NCBI GenBank assembly: GCA_019739295.1 | Contig: JAHHDV010000022.1 | Location: 7,223 to 71,222, forward strand | Origin: Taibaiella sp. | Lineage (GTDB): Bacteria; Bacteroidota; Bacteroidia; Chitinophagales; Chitinophagaceae | Reading direction: 5' to 3' | Length of the DNA stretch: 64,000 nucleotides | Notes under the pieces: generated by a model | Seen by the model: only the letters and a program-made list of their open reading frames with translations | Told to the model about the DNA's origin: nothing | The model's database searches: none | Part shown: in pieces, positions 41,863 through 52,560 of the stretch | How positions within the stretch are numbered: the stretch's first letter is position 1 | How the letters are laid out: each line of letters opens with the position of its first letter | Position numbers and translations under genes: made by a program

Positions 41863-44763
41863 GTGAATAAGGCTATCCATATATTATTTATTTTTTTATT
41901 GACCTTTCACTCAGCCTTATCACAGAAAGAGGAGACATCCCCCTTTATTATCAGTACAGGACTTCCTTTCGTTGAAGACAAAGAAACCTTTTTGAACATC
42001 CAGGTGGCTGACCTGGAGCCTGGGGAAGCAATAGAAAGCAATATAAGGATCACAACATATTATTTTGACGGCAGGTCATCGCAAGACAGCCTCCTTTTAT
42101 ACAAAGCCCTTTTTGAAAAAAGTTCTCATTGGCAATACTCCTGTTCAAAGAAACAATCCGGCTTACAGATAAGGAAGAGCAGGAAGGATTTTATATTCAT
42201 TCTTCATATAAGGATCAGTTGCTGAAAGCAAATCTAAATCAGCCGGGGTACCTACCATATTCATATTCAAATTGAAAATGATGTTCAGACTGCACAGCGG
42301 ACCATCTTTATTTTCAAGGACAGCCTCATTGATCCGGGGTCCGGCCTGGCTGCGGAGCTATTTCAACAACTGAACAAAAAGACGGGATGGTGAAAAAAAT
42401 CTTACGGATCAAGGCTAAAACTTACCTGCAATCACAAAAAAAAGCTGTTGGAAAAAATAGCTAACCAATACGGGATGACCTGTATCATTCCCGGCGGGGA
42501 ATCGGACAATTATGTAGATTTTTTTCTACAACGATGGATTTTATGGGCAGAATGTCCCTCCGGGAAGACCAGACTTTGGGTGATTTTTTGAGTTTTCAGA
42601 ATGATATTCAAGATCATTTGGAGCTTCAATCCTTATCTATGAATACCGAAGACCTTTCGGCAGCCTCTTTAGTAGGTCAATTTCCGTGAATTGGCCGGGA
42701 ATGATGATGATGAAAAGATATTGACCGGGAATATCAGGCTGTCCTCATTTATGAATAGCGATTACGATGAGTATTCGCAAATGGATAACCAGGTATATGA
42801 AGTTCAGGGAGATCTCTCCCTTCCTGTTTGGGGCATTCCTGTCCGGGTAAGTGGATTTTATACTTCCCAGGATAAGAACAGGATGGCAAAGTCAGGATAT
42901 TTCAATATAAAATATGACCACGATAAAGCAAAGGAAAAGACCGCGAAAATGATTCAGGGATTCAGGGAGGCTTTCCAGCAGAACAAAGACCGGGTATCCA
43001 ATTACCGGATGACTTATGATGGCTACATCGGGAATATGGAAAGTGAAAAAAAAACAGAATGGCACAGCAGTTGGGGAAGGAGATGGGGCTAAATGGTATG
43101 CAATCCTGGACATCAGGCAGGGAACTGCCGGATAAAGACTTTTTAAAGGAGCAACTGACCGAATATGTATTAAAAGAGTATCCACACCTGCCTGCAGATT
43201 CTTTACAGAATCTGGTCGAAACCAGGTATCAACAGGCTTTGGTGTATTATGAGAAGCTGGAAGAACTGAATCGCCTGGTTGAAAAGTACCGGAACCTGAA
43301 GCAGCAATTAACCGAAAAATTGCTGCTGGACAGCTTGCAGGTTTATGAGCAAATCCGGGACCTGGAAGATGTCGAACAGCTTACCAATAAAGATATGATC
43401 CGAAAAGCTTCTGATCTGTTCCCCGATGGAAAGGCCAAATCATTCTTATCGGGATTGACCAATCTTGAGGCGGGTATATTCTCAAAATATGTTTCTAAAT
43501 ATTCACTGGCCGGCCAGCAGATCAAAGGGCTGGATATCGGTTATGATGTGAAATATGCGGTTGTAGGGCTTACATATGGCAGGGCAGAATATATAGACAG
43601 GAACGGGGTAGTGGAAGGATATAAGACCATATCAGCGAGGTCCCAGTTCAAGCCGGTATGGGATCAGCAGGTATCATTGGAGTATACCCTGATTACAGCA
43701 GAGAAGGATATACTCCGGGATGAAAGATTCCAACACCTGGATATCACTACTATACCCGGATTCCTGAATCCCGTCAATATTTTTTTCACTCCGCCATACC
43801 GGGAGCATTGCCGGCTTTATCAGCCTGAACGTGGATGCGGCCTTTTCCCAGGAGCACAAACTTGAAAATAATGAACCTATTGCGCACATCAGCTTCCAGG
43901 ATCAGGCCGCTGTTTCCGCAGACCTGATAGCTGCTGTACCGGGTACGGAATACCTGGTCAGCCTGAATTATGAAAGGGTAGGTAAGGGGTTCAAGAACAA
44001 CTCCCTGCCGGTAAGTTTTTCAGGTATAGAGAGAATGTCGGCAAGAGTTGACGGGACGCTCTTCAGGTCTTCTGTTTTATTTGGAGCAGAATATGCATAC
44101 CTTGTTCAGAACAGTATGTACACAAGCGGCAACCAGGCCAAATGGGGATTTAACCTGAAGACCAACTGGAAGAGATGGCCGAATGTATCCTTCAGCTATA
44201 AGCCGTTTACATCTGTACGCAGCCCTTATGATACGTTCAACATTCCGCAGAAGGAAATGATAGGGAACCTGTTGAGCGGGAAGATCAATTATCAATATAA
44301 AGGAAGGAACCGGGATATATTCCGGGCTACACTGATGCTGAACCAGAGCACGAGCCTGATGGACAGTATCCGGTTCCAAAGCAGCATGCTGCAGGTGAAT
44401 TTTTCTTATATCCATCCGGTCTATTCCTTGATGGTAGCTTTCGGTGCAAATAATATGGAATCTGATTACTATGAGTCGGCACATCCTATTTATAACCAAA
44501 ACCAGTTTGTGCTCCTGCAAGGCAATTATAAGATCACAGAAGGTTTATCTGTCAGTATGGGTGGTGATGTAGCGAAAAGTAAGATCGGAATATCCAAGTA
44601 TGGATTCAATGCTGCATCGTCCTATACTTTTGAAAAGATACCCCTCAGCATAAGGTTGTCGGGAAGGTACAGTTCATTTATCCTGGAAGAATTTTCTCCC
44701 TGGAAGAAGATATACAGCGCCGGGCTGGATGTTTCCTACCGGTTATTTACAAAATTGGATTAA
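41863..44763 (+). CDS. Exported beta-rich protein, probable outer-membrane barrel, first gene of RHS locus (multiple frameshifts)
   Basis: GTG at 41863 gives a clean signal peptide (MNKAIHILFIFLLTFHSALS); TTG at 41833 is the longer option. Readable blocks in order: IESNIRITTYYFDGRSSQDS; LFKETIRLTDKEEQEGFYIH; QIENDVQTAQRTIFIFKDSL; GNIRLSSFMNSDYDEYSQMD; a helical, coiled-coil-like region (YYEKLEELNRLVEKYRNLKQ); and from about 43,500 to the end alternating beta strands as in an outer-membrane barrel, finishing GLDVSYRLFTKLD. At least eight indels separate them, most between 42115 and 42690 and others near 43060 and 43840. Joined length is near 960 residues. No homology to a named transporter is recognised. 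Its position ahead of the toxin genes suggests an export or surface-anchoring role. Confidence 0.6.
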
Positions 44764-44765
44764 TT

Positions 44766-45893
44766 ATGAAAAAACTATTAAGACTTTACCTGATCTCTAT
44801 TTCGGTAATCGTTACCAGTATGAGCTCCTTCCGGGGCCTGGCACAGCATGAGATGATTGTGGATCTATCCATGATAGACGGGGTGGAGATCACTCCTGAT
44901 AATATCTTCAGGTTTAATGTGGTCTCCACATACGACCGTACGGTGACTGCTGAAGTTAAGGGAAGAATAGTCTACAGGCAATCCATGATCACATTAGAGT
45001 ATAAGTTCATTTATAATATAATGCCGGGACTCAATACCATTGATGCCGGTACGATCCTTCCCCAATATACTTTCTCAAGTACATCCTTAAGAGAGCTATT
45101 CCAGACTTATAGGAAATTACCGCAGGGCCTGTTCGAATATTGTGTCCATGTGATGCCTGATGTGCACAATACAGAGATAGAGCAACTGGTGTTCAGCCAA
45201 TGCCTGTACCAGAAATCCGAAGACTTGTTTTTTATCACGCTGGTGGATCCGGAAAATGATGCAAAGATCTACGAATATAATCCCATGCTGACCTGGATGG
45301 TCAACTATCCTTTTGCCCAGGAATTGAAGTACAAGATCAGGCTGGCAGAAGTAAAGAAAGGACAGAATCCCGTAGCCGCCATGACCAGGAACAATCCTAT
45401 TTATGAAGAAGGCAACTTATTCAATACGGGCCAGATGTACCCCGTTTATGCAAGACCCCTGGTCAAGGATCAGAAATATGTCTGGACCGTAGATGCTTAT
45501 TACAAAGACCTGCTTTTAGGTGGTGCGGAACCATTCACATTTACTATTGTAGAAGACAGTGTCTCCGAAAGTATACCGGCAGAAGTTTCCTACTATGATT
45601 TTTCGGTAAAAAAGAACGAGGCACGGATTTTTGCGATCGACACCCTGAAGTTAAAGTACAGTTGCCGGTATCCTGCAGACAGCCTGGTATTGGATTTTTA
45701 TGATAAATCGGGTGACCAGGTTGCCAACACATCATTAGGGCTCAGTAGCAGGGAAGGTCTGAATTATTATGACCTGGACTTGATTCATACCCGGAAGTTC
45801 AGGCATAAGGGACATTATTATGTGGTGATCAAAACAAACAGAGGTCTTGAATACAGGGTGCCCTTCACTTTTATTGATAATGAAAAACGCTAA
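44766..45893 (+). CDS. Exported TANFOR-like protein in RHS locus
   Basis: 375 residues, complete. A signal peptide ends near SFRGLAQ. The layout of the middle, with KLPQGLFEYCVHVMPD, then a paired cysteine in VFSQCLYQ, then a second beta domain beginning FFITLVDPENDAKIYEYNP with a tryptophan in MLTWMV, resembles TANFOR-type N-terminal regions of Bacteroidota surface proteins. This is resemblance by eye, not a search result. It starts three bases after the barrel gene, so the two are co-transcribed and probably act in the same envelope complex. Confidence 0.55.
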   Translation: MKKLLRLYLISISVIVTSMSSFRGLAQHEMIVDLSMIDGVEITPDNIFRFNVVSTYDRTVTAEVKGRIVYRQSMITLEYKFIYNIMPGLNTIDAGTILPQYTFSSTSLRELFQTYRKLPQGLFEYCVHVMPDVHNTEIEQLVFSQCLYQKSEDLFFITLVDPENDAKIYEYNPMLTWMVNYPFAQELKYKIRLAEVKKGQNPVAAMTRNNPIYEEGNLFNTGQMYPVYARPLVKDQKYVWTVDAYYKDLLLGGAEPFTFTIVEDSVSESIPAEVSYYDFSVKKNEARIFAIDTLKLKYSCRYPADSLVLDFYDKSGDQVANTSLGLSSREGLNYYDLDLIHTRKFRHKGHYYVVIKTNRGLEYRVPFTFIDNEKR

Positions 45894-45924
45894 TATCCTG
45901 AGCTTTCAGGCCGAATTTAATTTT

Positions 45925-46500
45925 ATGAACAGAGCTGTGATCATCATAATCGGGTCGTTCCTGCTTTTCTGCGCTTGCCGCGGAGAGGCAAAGAATGAGG
46001 TCATTAAGGAGGTGAAGTCCAAAGGACTGAACCAGACGATCATAGCCGGGGATATCAGGTACGAGATCATGTACCGCTCAGCAGCTTCTATGGCAGCGAT
46101 CGGCTCCATTGAAGATCCCGGTGGAGCAATCAATGATCAGCGATACCGCGAACATTTCAAGCAGCAGGAAGACTACCAGTATATTATCATCAGGCAGCGT
46201 GTCCATCATAAAAATGTCAATGTGCTGAAATACCGGGCTGAGAACCACCAGGTGTATGAAGGCAGGGTGTATTATTACAATACGGATATCATCCGGGATA
46301 TCCGGCTATTCTGTGAAGGTGCGCAGCTGGCTCCGGTCGCTTCCCAATACGAGAATAATATGGATATCATTCCTTACAACACGCTGATTTTTGCTTTTGA
46401 GAAATGCCCGTCCCGGGGGAAGAGCCTGAAGGTCGAATTCGATGATATTCCTTTGGGTAATAAAAATATCACTGCTGAGTTTAATTTGAATGAAATATAA
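45925..46500 (+). CDS. Probable lipoprotein in RHS locus
   Basis: ATG at 45925 gives MNRAVIIIIGSFLLFCACRG, a lipoprotein signal peptide with the likely lipidated cysteine in the CAC sequence; an upstream open frame from 45847 overlaps the previous gene and lacks a signal sequence. The mature part of about 170 residues is soluble, mixed alpha/beta, with QEDYQYIIIRQRVHHKN and ENNMDIIPYNTLIFAFEKC. No known family recognised. It ends within the first codons of the next gene. Confidence 0.6.
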   Translation: MNRAVIIIIGSFLLFCACRGEAKNEVIKEVKSKGLNQTIIAGDIRYEIMYRSAASMAAIGSIEDPGGAINDQRYREHFKQQEDYQYIIIRQRVHHKNVNVLKYRAENHQVYEGRVYYYNTDIIRDIRLFCEGAQLAPVASQYENNMDIIPYNTLIFAFEKCPSRGKSLKVEFDDIPLGNKNITAEFNLNEI

Positions 46501-46510
46501 ATTGGTAAAT

Positions 46511-49500
46511 ATGAAAATAAATCGGTTAAGGATCACAAGGAATGTAGCCAGGTTACTCATTTTGGTCTTTATGGTTGAACTGATTGTCCCCGTTGCTGAG
46601 GGCTGGGCGCTTACAAGCGGTCCTTCCCAACCCGAGGTACAGAGTTTCGAGCCCATCGGCACGACAGATATGGTGGATATGTTCACGGGGGATTTTACAT
46701 ATAATATCCCTTTGCTGGATGTAGAAGGCTACCCGATCAATATCTCCTACCACAGCGGCATCAATATGGATCAGGAGGCCTCCTGGGTGGGGTTGGGATG
46801 GAACATCAACGTAGGGGTGATCAACCGGGGCTTGCGGGGTATCCCGGATGATTTCAATGAAGATACGCTGGTCAAGGAGTTTTATATGAAAAGAGAAGAT
46901 GAATACAGGCTGAGCACCGGGATCAAGCTGGAAGTCATGGGCCTGGACGAGATCGGTCCGAAAGTTTCCGGATCCTTATTTATGAGCTATAATAACTACA
47001 AAGGGTATGGTGTGGGGTACAGTCATGGATTCAGCTACGGGATCCCGGTATTGAATATGGGGAACCTGGGTGTAGGCGTGACATCGACAGTAAGCTCTAT
47101 GGACGGAGCATCGGTGGATGTTAGCCTGAGCGCGAGCAAGAGCTTTTCTTCTTCTTCCGGAGATACAAAGTCTTTTGGCAATATAGGTATTTACGGAGCT
47201 ACAGGCTTTAATTCCAGAAACGGGGTAAAATCTTTCTCCTATGGATTCAATGCTTCCATCAAGCAAAGGGCCGAACTGGAGAAGGCAGGATCCCAGCAAA
47301 CAAGAGAGGTCCAGTTGACCAACTGGGGCGTTGATTTCGGATCTTATATCCCCATAGGGATGCAGCAGTATGTCAACTCCTCTACCCAGACTTCCAGTGT
47401 AGAAGCCTTTACTTTTTCCGGTAGGGTAGGTACGGAATTCTGGGGCATGTATCCCAATTTCAGTGCTTCAATCTCCGTGAGTAAGCTCACCCATGGCCAG
47501 GATGGTTCCCGGCCTTCCACAGGATATCTGTACCTGCAGAACAGCGGCAAGAATTCCATTCAGGATTTCTCCCGAGAGAACAACGGCACCTATAATGAAT
47601 CCAAGCAGAACCTTCCCCTTGCGACATTATCCTATGATGTGTATTCCGTCTCAGGACAGGGAACCGGAGGGATGTTCCGTCCTTTCAGGAATGATATCGG
47701 TACTGTATTCGATCCCGAGATAGACAATAAGGAACAGTCAAGTGTGGCTACAGGTATCGAGTTTGCCGCGTACCCTGCATACTTTGAGGCTGGTGCGGAT
47801 ATAACCCATACGGATGTCAGGAGCTATTCGGGATCCTGGATCTCACGACTTTTTAAAGGGAGATCTGTTGGCTCTGTGTATGAAAATGTCTTTTTTAAGC
47901 AGGCGGGGGAGATGACTTTTTCCAATGCAAACGGTGTAGAGAAGCTGTCCACCAAGCAGGCTATTTACATCGACAGTACCTTTAAATCCTATGGCAAAAG
48001 CGGCAATTTGCTGGGTACGATGGAAAGTACCATCGCCTCCTCGAACAGGAATCCAAGGGCCAATACGCTTACATTCCTCATGAATTACGAAGCGGAAAAT
48101 CCACAGATCACCTCCAATAATCACAGGGTCAGCTTCCCCAGGAATACCTTTATCAACAATGTAAGCAGTATTGAAAAATTAAACAGGTACAATATAGCAA
48201 AAAATGATAAAGCCAAGCCTCATCATATCGGTGAAATAACGCAATTGCTGCCCGATGGAAGAACCTACATCTACGGGCTTCCTGCCAATAACAATATCCA
48301 GAGGGAAGCCACCTTCAGCGTGGACGGAGCGGTACCCGGTACCGGGAGCATACCCTTTGAAAAAGGTATCGTTGATTTCACCCGGAAGACCAATGATAAA
48401 GCTGGCAACGGTAAAGGAAAGGATCATTATTACCAGTCCACCATTACTCCGGCGTATGCGCACTCCTTTTTATTGACTTCTGTACTTTCCCCGGATTATT
48501 CCGACATTACGGGAGACGGACCTACCGAGGATGACCTGGGTAGCTATCACAAGTTCAATTATACGCTGGTCGATAAAGACTTCAGGTGGGTCACGCCCTA
48601 TTCGGCCAGTTTCAATAATGCACAGTATTTACCCGCACTCTATTCGGATCTTCAGGACGACAAAGGCTCCTATGTCTGTGGCTCCAAAGAGCTGTGGTAC
48701 CTGCATTCCGTCGAATCCAAAAATTATGTGGCCGAATTTTATACCAGCGCTAGAAATGATGCGAAAGGCATCACTCAGTCTTTGCTGAATACAGCTTCTT
48801 CCAAATATGATATCAACTATTCGACGACCAAGTCCTCTGCTTCATTGACCTATAAGCTGGATTCGATCAAGCTGTTCCGGAAGGATGAACGTTTATTAAA
48901 AGGAAGTACGGCAATACCTGTCAAAACGATTATCTTTGAATACGATTATTCCCTGTGCCCCGGCACGCCCAATAGCACCTCTTCGGGGAAACTGACCCTG
49001 AAGACCCTGAAGTTCAGGTACGGCAATTCCAATAAAAGTATCATCAATCCCTATCAGTTCCAGTACAGCTCGGTCAACCCGGCCTACGACCAGTCTGCAA
49101 AGGACAGGTGGGGTAACTACAAGCCCAATAAAGTAGCACTGCCTAATTTTGAGTTCCCGTATACGGAGCAGGACAAAAGCCTGGCAGACAGCTATGCTTC
49201 GGCCTGGCAGCTCACCCAGATCAGTCTTCCCTCAGGAGGATTGCTCCAGGTGAACTATGAGAGTGATGATTACGGTTTTGTCCAGGACAAAGCCGCCATG
49301 GGGATGATCCAGGTGACCGGTATCGGGTCCGGCACTGCATATGTACCCCAGGATAAGCTATACAGTAACCTGGTCAACCAAAATGATTACCTCTATTTCA
49401 AAAGAGATCTCACCAGAGAAGATATGAGTAAATCCGTCCAGGATAATTATCTCCCTCAGGATGATTTACTCTATTTTTCCCTGTTCACCGATGTAGCCAA

Positions 49501-52500
49501 CAAGAACCGGTATGAGCCGGTCAAAGGCTATGCCCGTGTCGAATCCATGGGCAAGTGTACGGGCGATACCATGTATGCGTTCATTAAGCTGAAGCGGGCG
49601 GATGCAGGTGACCGGAGTATCAGTTCTGGCCTGAACCCTATCGTTCTGTCCGGCCTGAATTATGGCAAATACTACATGTCCCATATCATTTACGAAGGTG
49701 CCTCTATGGATGGAGAAGCAGGCTTCGACCAGGTCTTAAGGGGGATGATGGAAGCCGTTTCCGAAAAGCTGAACATGTTCCAGAACCTGAATGACAGGCT
49801 GATCTCCAGAAGCATGTGTAAGCATGTCCTGCTGGGTAAGAGCTGGATCAGGCTAAACGTGCCCAATGGATCCAAGCTGGGCGGAGGCTCCAGGGTGAAA
49901 AGCGTAGTGCTTACGGATTCCTGGGCCAGCATGGCCGATGATGGGGAAAACGCCCAATACGGCTTAAAATATGATTATACAACCACCGACCCGGTAAGCG
50001 GCAGAACGGGAAGCAGCGGGGTAGCCAGCTACGAGCCTTTCATCGGTAATGATGAAAACCCTTTAAAGAGGCCGATCAGCTACCTGGCAGAATCAGGAAG
50101 CCTCATGCCGGATATCGAATTGTATGATGAAGAGCCCATCGGGGAAAACCTGTACCCCAGTCCCGGGGTAGGGTATAGCAAGGTGACCGTCTCCAGCATC
50201 CATCATGATGCCGGGACCAGCAGGTCTTCCAAGGGTATAGATATCTATGAGTTCTATACGGCCAGGGATTATCCTGTCAGAACGGATAAAACCCCCATCA
50301 GGCAATTGATTAATTTTAAAGACAAAGGACTGTTTTTTAAGGAAGAAGAGCTGGGGTTGTCCCAGGGCTTCTCCATCACCTTAAATGACATGCATGGCAA
50401 ATCCAGGAGCATTACCAATGCTGTAGACAAAGGAACGGGTTTAGAGACCATCACCTATAAAAAGTATAATTATTTCCAGAATGACAAAGGGGCTTTGAAC
50501 AACGAGGTCAAGGCGGTAAAACGAACAGGCAGCTATTTTACCCCGGGCTATGCACTGGAGAATGCAGTGCTCGGCCAGGAATCTGATATCACGATCGATT
50601 CCAGGTACCGGGAGATGGCCAATAAGTCTTCCACGATCAAGATCAACGTGAATGTCCTCATGATAGGTGTCTTCCCGTTGCCCATACCGCTTCTTTACGG
50701 TGTCAATAAGTATGAAAACAGGGTCTTCAAGACCATAACAGCGACAAAGATCATCCAGCAGTATGGTATCCTGAAGTCTGTAGAGACTATAGATCACGGG
50801 GCAAAAACTGTGGTGAAAAACGAAGTATTCGATAGCGAGACCGGCGATGTCCTCGTTACCACGGTCAACAATGAATTCAATGACGAGATCGCATCGGTAC
50901 AATACCCTGCCTATTGGTTCAATAACAGGATGGGGGGCGCTTATGCCAACATTCATTACGAGGGCACCTTTGACAAGCTCTATGTGAATGACCAGGGTAA
51001 AGCAGTAGTAGATGACCCGGATGAACAGATCAAGCTCAATTTCGGTGATGAACTCTTGCTGGAACTGGATGAAGACGGTGGAAAAGTGGAACACCGGGTA
51101 TGGGTGACCAAGTTTGATTACGTGGGCTCATCCGGTAGCGGAACGGGGGTAGGGATGATGATGGCAGGCACCCTGGCCCTGGTCCTGGAGCCGAGGTTCA
51201 AATATACGAATGGTGATCCGGCACAGTCCTGGACGGCTAAGGACAAAATGCACCTGAATGTTCCATTCAAAGTGTACCGTTCAGGCAGGAGAAATCTCCT
51301 GCAGGCAAAAGTAGGGTCGGTGTCGCGGTTGGGGGTTCCTGTCTTTTCCGGCTTTGGTACTTTATTTACCGGGTTCCAGGATAAAATCCTGGATGCAGGG
51401 ATCAGTACGTTCAGCGATGCCCGGGAGGGAGCACACAACAACCCGGCGATCATCTGGGCAGCAGGGTATGAATTCAATGATATCGTGATGGGGAAAATCG
51501 GGTCCTTTTACCCTTCAGCAACATATAGCTACATAGCCAAAAGGGCATACAGCGACAACCATAACAGGCGCGACGGCGTACTGGCGGATTTTACCCAGCC
51601 CTGGATCATCGAAACCCTGAGTAAATATATGGCAGGCAATAGCCTGGACAGATATCTGATCAAGGTCAAGACTCCGGAAACGACCGGGATGAATAAATGG
51701 CTGAAGGGTACTGTGGTGACCAAGTTCGGCAATAACGGTTTCCCGCTGGAGCAGCAGGACGCCATCGGCGTGTATTCATCATCGGTCTACGGTCATGAAG
51801 ATGCGCTCCCGGTAGCCGTGGTGAGTAATGCAAAGTACAAGGATGTGCGCTATTTCAGTTTTGAAGATATTCAGTCTATGATGAATGCCAATACGATTTC
51901 CTTAAAGCTGAACCGCAACCAGGTCCCCTATAATTATGGAAGCATTGCCGCCGTCAATAATGCGTTCGGCAGGTTGTTCTCACAACCGGGTTCCAACTTT
52001 ATCAGTACCCTGCTGCGCACTGATGGGGAAAGCCATTCGGGGAAATACTCCCTGAAATTCCTGAACAGTACGTCTCAGCTGTACCTGGGCCAGTACCTGA
52101 CCCCGGGAGACTACATCGTGAGCGCCTGGATCAGGCCTGCTACCTCGACAGATCCGGTAGCTTCCAATTTCTCCATCAAAAGGTACAATTATAATGCCTC
52201 CTCCGGTACCTATACCCTGGCCAGCACAGACCTGGTATTCAAGGTGACGACAGGATCTATAGACGGGTGGTACAAGATAGAAGGCCGGTTCCCGGTAACC
52301 GTTGCCTCTCAGTTGTTTGAATTGAAAATGCCCATTAATTTCAAAGTCGATGACCTGAGGCTCTTCCCCGCAGATGCGAATATGAAATCCTTCGCCTTTG
52401 ATCATAATACGCACAGGCTGATGGCTGAGCTGGATGAGAACAACTTTGCTACCTTCTTCGAGTATGATACCGAAGGCGGGCTGATCCGGACCAAGAAAGA

Positions 52501-52555
52501 ATCGGAAAAAGGCATACTTACCATCAACGAAAACAGAAAGTCACTTAAAAAATAA
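46511..52555 (+). CDS. Giant SpvB/TcB-like secreted protein
   Basis: About 2,014 residues, without a single frameshift. A signal peptide (NVARLLILVFMVELIVPVAEG) precedes residues 50-120, where DMFTGDFTYNIPLLDVEGYP, INISYHSGINMDQEASWVG and LGWNINVGVINRGLRGIPDD match the N-terminal pattern of SpvB and the Tc toxin B component (tG-x-ysiPl ... LsYnSg ... GlGWnl ... I-R). The centre is long and beta-rich with no family I can name. The last 200 residues hold a carbohydrate-binding-like sandwich (GDYIVSAWIRPATS) and one YD-type repeat (FFEYDTEGGLIRTKKESEKG). In Tc toxins B and C together form a hollow cocoon around the toxin; this gene is in the B position next to an RHS gene. ATG 46490 is the alternative start. 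Confidence 0.7.
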   Translation: MKINRLRITRNVARLLILVFMVELIVPVAEGWALTSGPSQPEVQSFEPIGTTDMVDMFTGDFTYNIPLLDVEGYPINISYHSGINMDQEASWVGLGWNINVGVINRGLRGIPDDFNEDTLVKEFYMKREDEYRLSTGIKLEVMGLDEIGPKVSGSLFMSYNNYKGYGVGYSHGFSYGIPVLNMGNLGVGVTSTVSSMDGASVDVSLSASKSFSSSSGDTKSFGNIGIYGATGFNSRNGVKSFSYGFNASIKQRAELEKAGSQQTREVQLTNWGVDFGSYIPIGMQQYVNSSTQTSSVEAFTFSGRVGTEFWGMYPNFSASISVSKLTHGQDGSRPSTGYLYLQNSGKNSIQDFSRENNGTYNESKQNLPLATLSYDVYSVSGQGTGGMFRPFRNDIGTVFDPEIDNKEQSSVATGIEFAAYPAYFEAGADITHTDVRSYSGSWISRLFKGRSVGSVYENVFFKQAGEMTFSNANGVEKLSTKQAIYIDSTFKSYGKSGNLLGTMESTIASSNRNPRANTLTFLMNYEAENPQITSNNHRVSFPRNTFINNVSSIEKLNRYNIAKNDKAKPHHIGEITQLLPDGRTYIYGLPANNNIQREATFSVDGAVPGTGSIPFEKGIVDFTRKTNDKAGNGKGKDHYYQSTITPAYAHSFLLTSVLSPDYSDITGDGPTEDDLGSYHKFNYTLVDKDFRWVTPYSASFNNAQYLPALYSDLQDDKGSYVCGSKELWYLHSVESKNYVAEFYTSARNDAKGITQSLLNTASSKYDINYSTTKSSASLTYKLDSIKLFRKDERLLKGSTAIPVKTIIFEYDYSLCPGTPNSTSSGKLTLKTLKFRYGNSNKSIINPYQFQYSSVNPAYDQSAKDRWGNYKPNKVALPNFEFPYTEQDKSLADSYASAWQLTQISLPSGGLLQVNYESDDYGFVQDKAAMGMIQVTGIGSGTAYVPQDKLYSNLVNQNDYLYFKRDLTREDMSKSVQDNYLPQDDLLYFSLFTDVANKNRYEPVKGYARVESMGKCTGDTMYAFIKLKRADAGDRSISSGLNPIVLSGLNYGKYYMSHIIYEGASMDGEAGFDQVLRGMMEAVSEKLNMFQNLNDRLISRSMCKHVLLGKSWIRLNVPNGSKLGGGSRVKSVVLTDSWASMADDGENAQYGLKYDYTTTDPVSGRTGSSGVASYEPFIGNDENPLKRPISYLAESGSLMPDIELYDEEPIGENLYPSPGVGYSKVTVSSIHHDAGTSRSSKGIDIYEFYTARDYPVRTDKTPIRQLINFKDKGLFFKEEELGLSQGFSITLNDMHGKSRSITNAVDKGTGLETITYKKYNYFQNDKGALNNEVKAVKRTGSYFTPGYALENAVLGQESDITIDSRYREMANKSSTIKINVNVLMIGVFPLPIPLLYGVNKYENRVFKTITATKIIQQYGILKSVETIDHGAKTVVKNEVFDSETGDVLVTTVNNEFNDEIASVQYPAYWFNNRMGGAYANIHYEGTFDKLYVNDQGKAVVDDPDEQIKLNFGDELLLELDEDGGKVEHRVWVTKFDYVGSSGSGTGVGMMMAGTLALVLEPRFKYTNGDPAQSWTAKDKMHLNVPFKVYRSGRRNLLQAKVGSVSRLGVPVFSGFGTLFTGFQDKILDAGISTFSDAREGAHNNPAIIWAAGYEFNDIVMGKIGSFYPSATYSYIAKRAYSDNHNRRDGVLADFTQPWIIETLSKYMAGNSLDRYLIKVKTPETTGMNKWLKGTVVTKFGNNGFPLEQQDAIGVYSSSVYGHEDALPVAVVSNAKYKDVRYFSFEDIQSMMNANTISLKLNRNQVPYNYGSIAAVNNAFGRLFSQPGSNFISTLLRTDGESHSGKYSLKFLNSTSQLYLGQYLTPGDYIVSAWIRPATSTDPVASNFSIKRYNYNASSGTYTLASTDLVFKVTTGSIDGWYKIEGRFPVTVASQLFELKMPINFKVDDLRLFPADANMKSFAFDHNTHRLMAELDENNFATFFEYDTEGGLIRTKKESEKGILTINENRKSLKK

Positions 52556-52560
52556 CCCTT

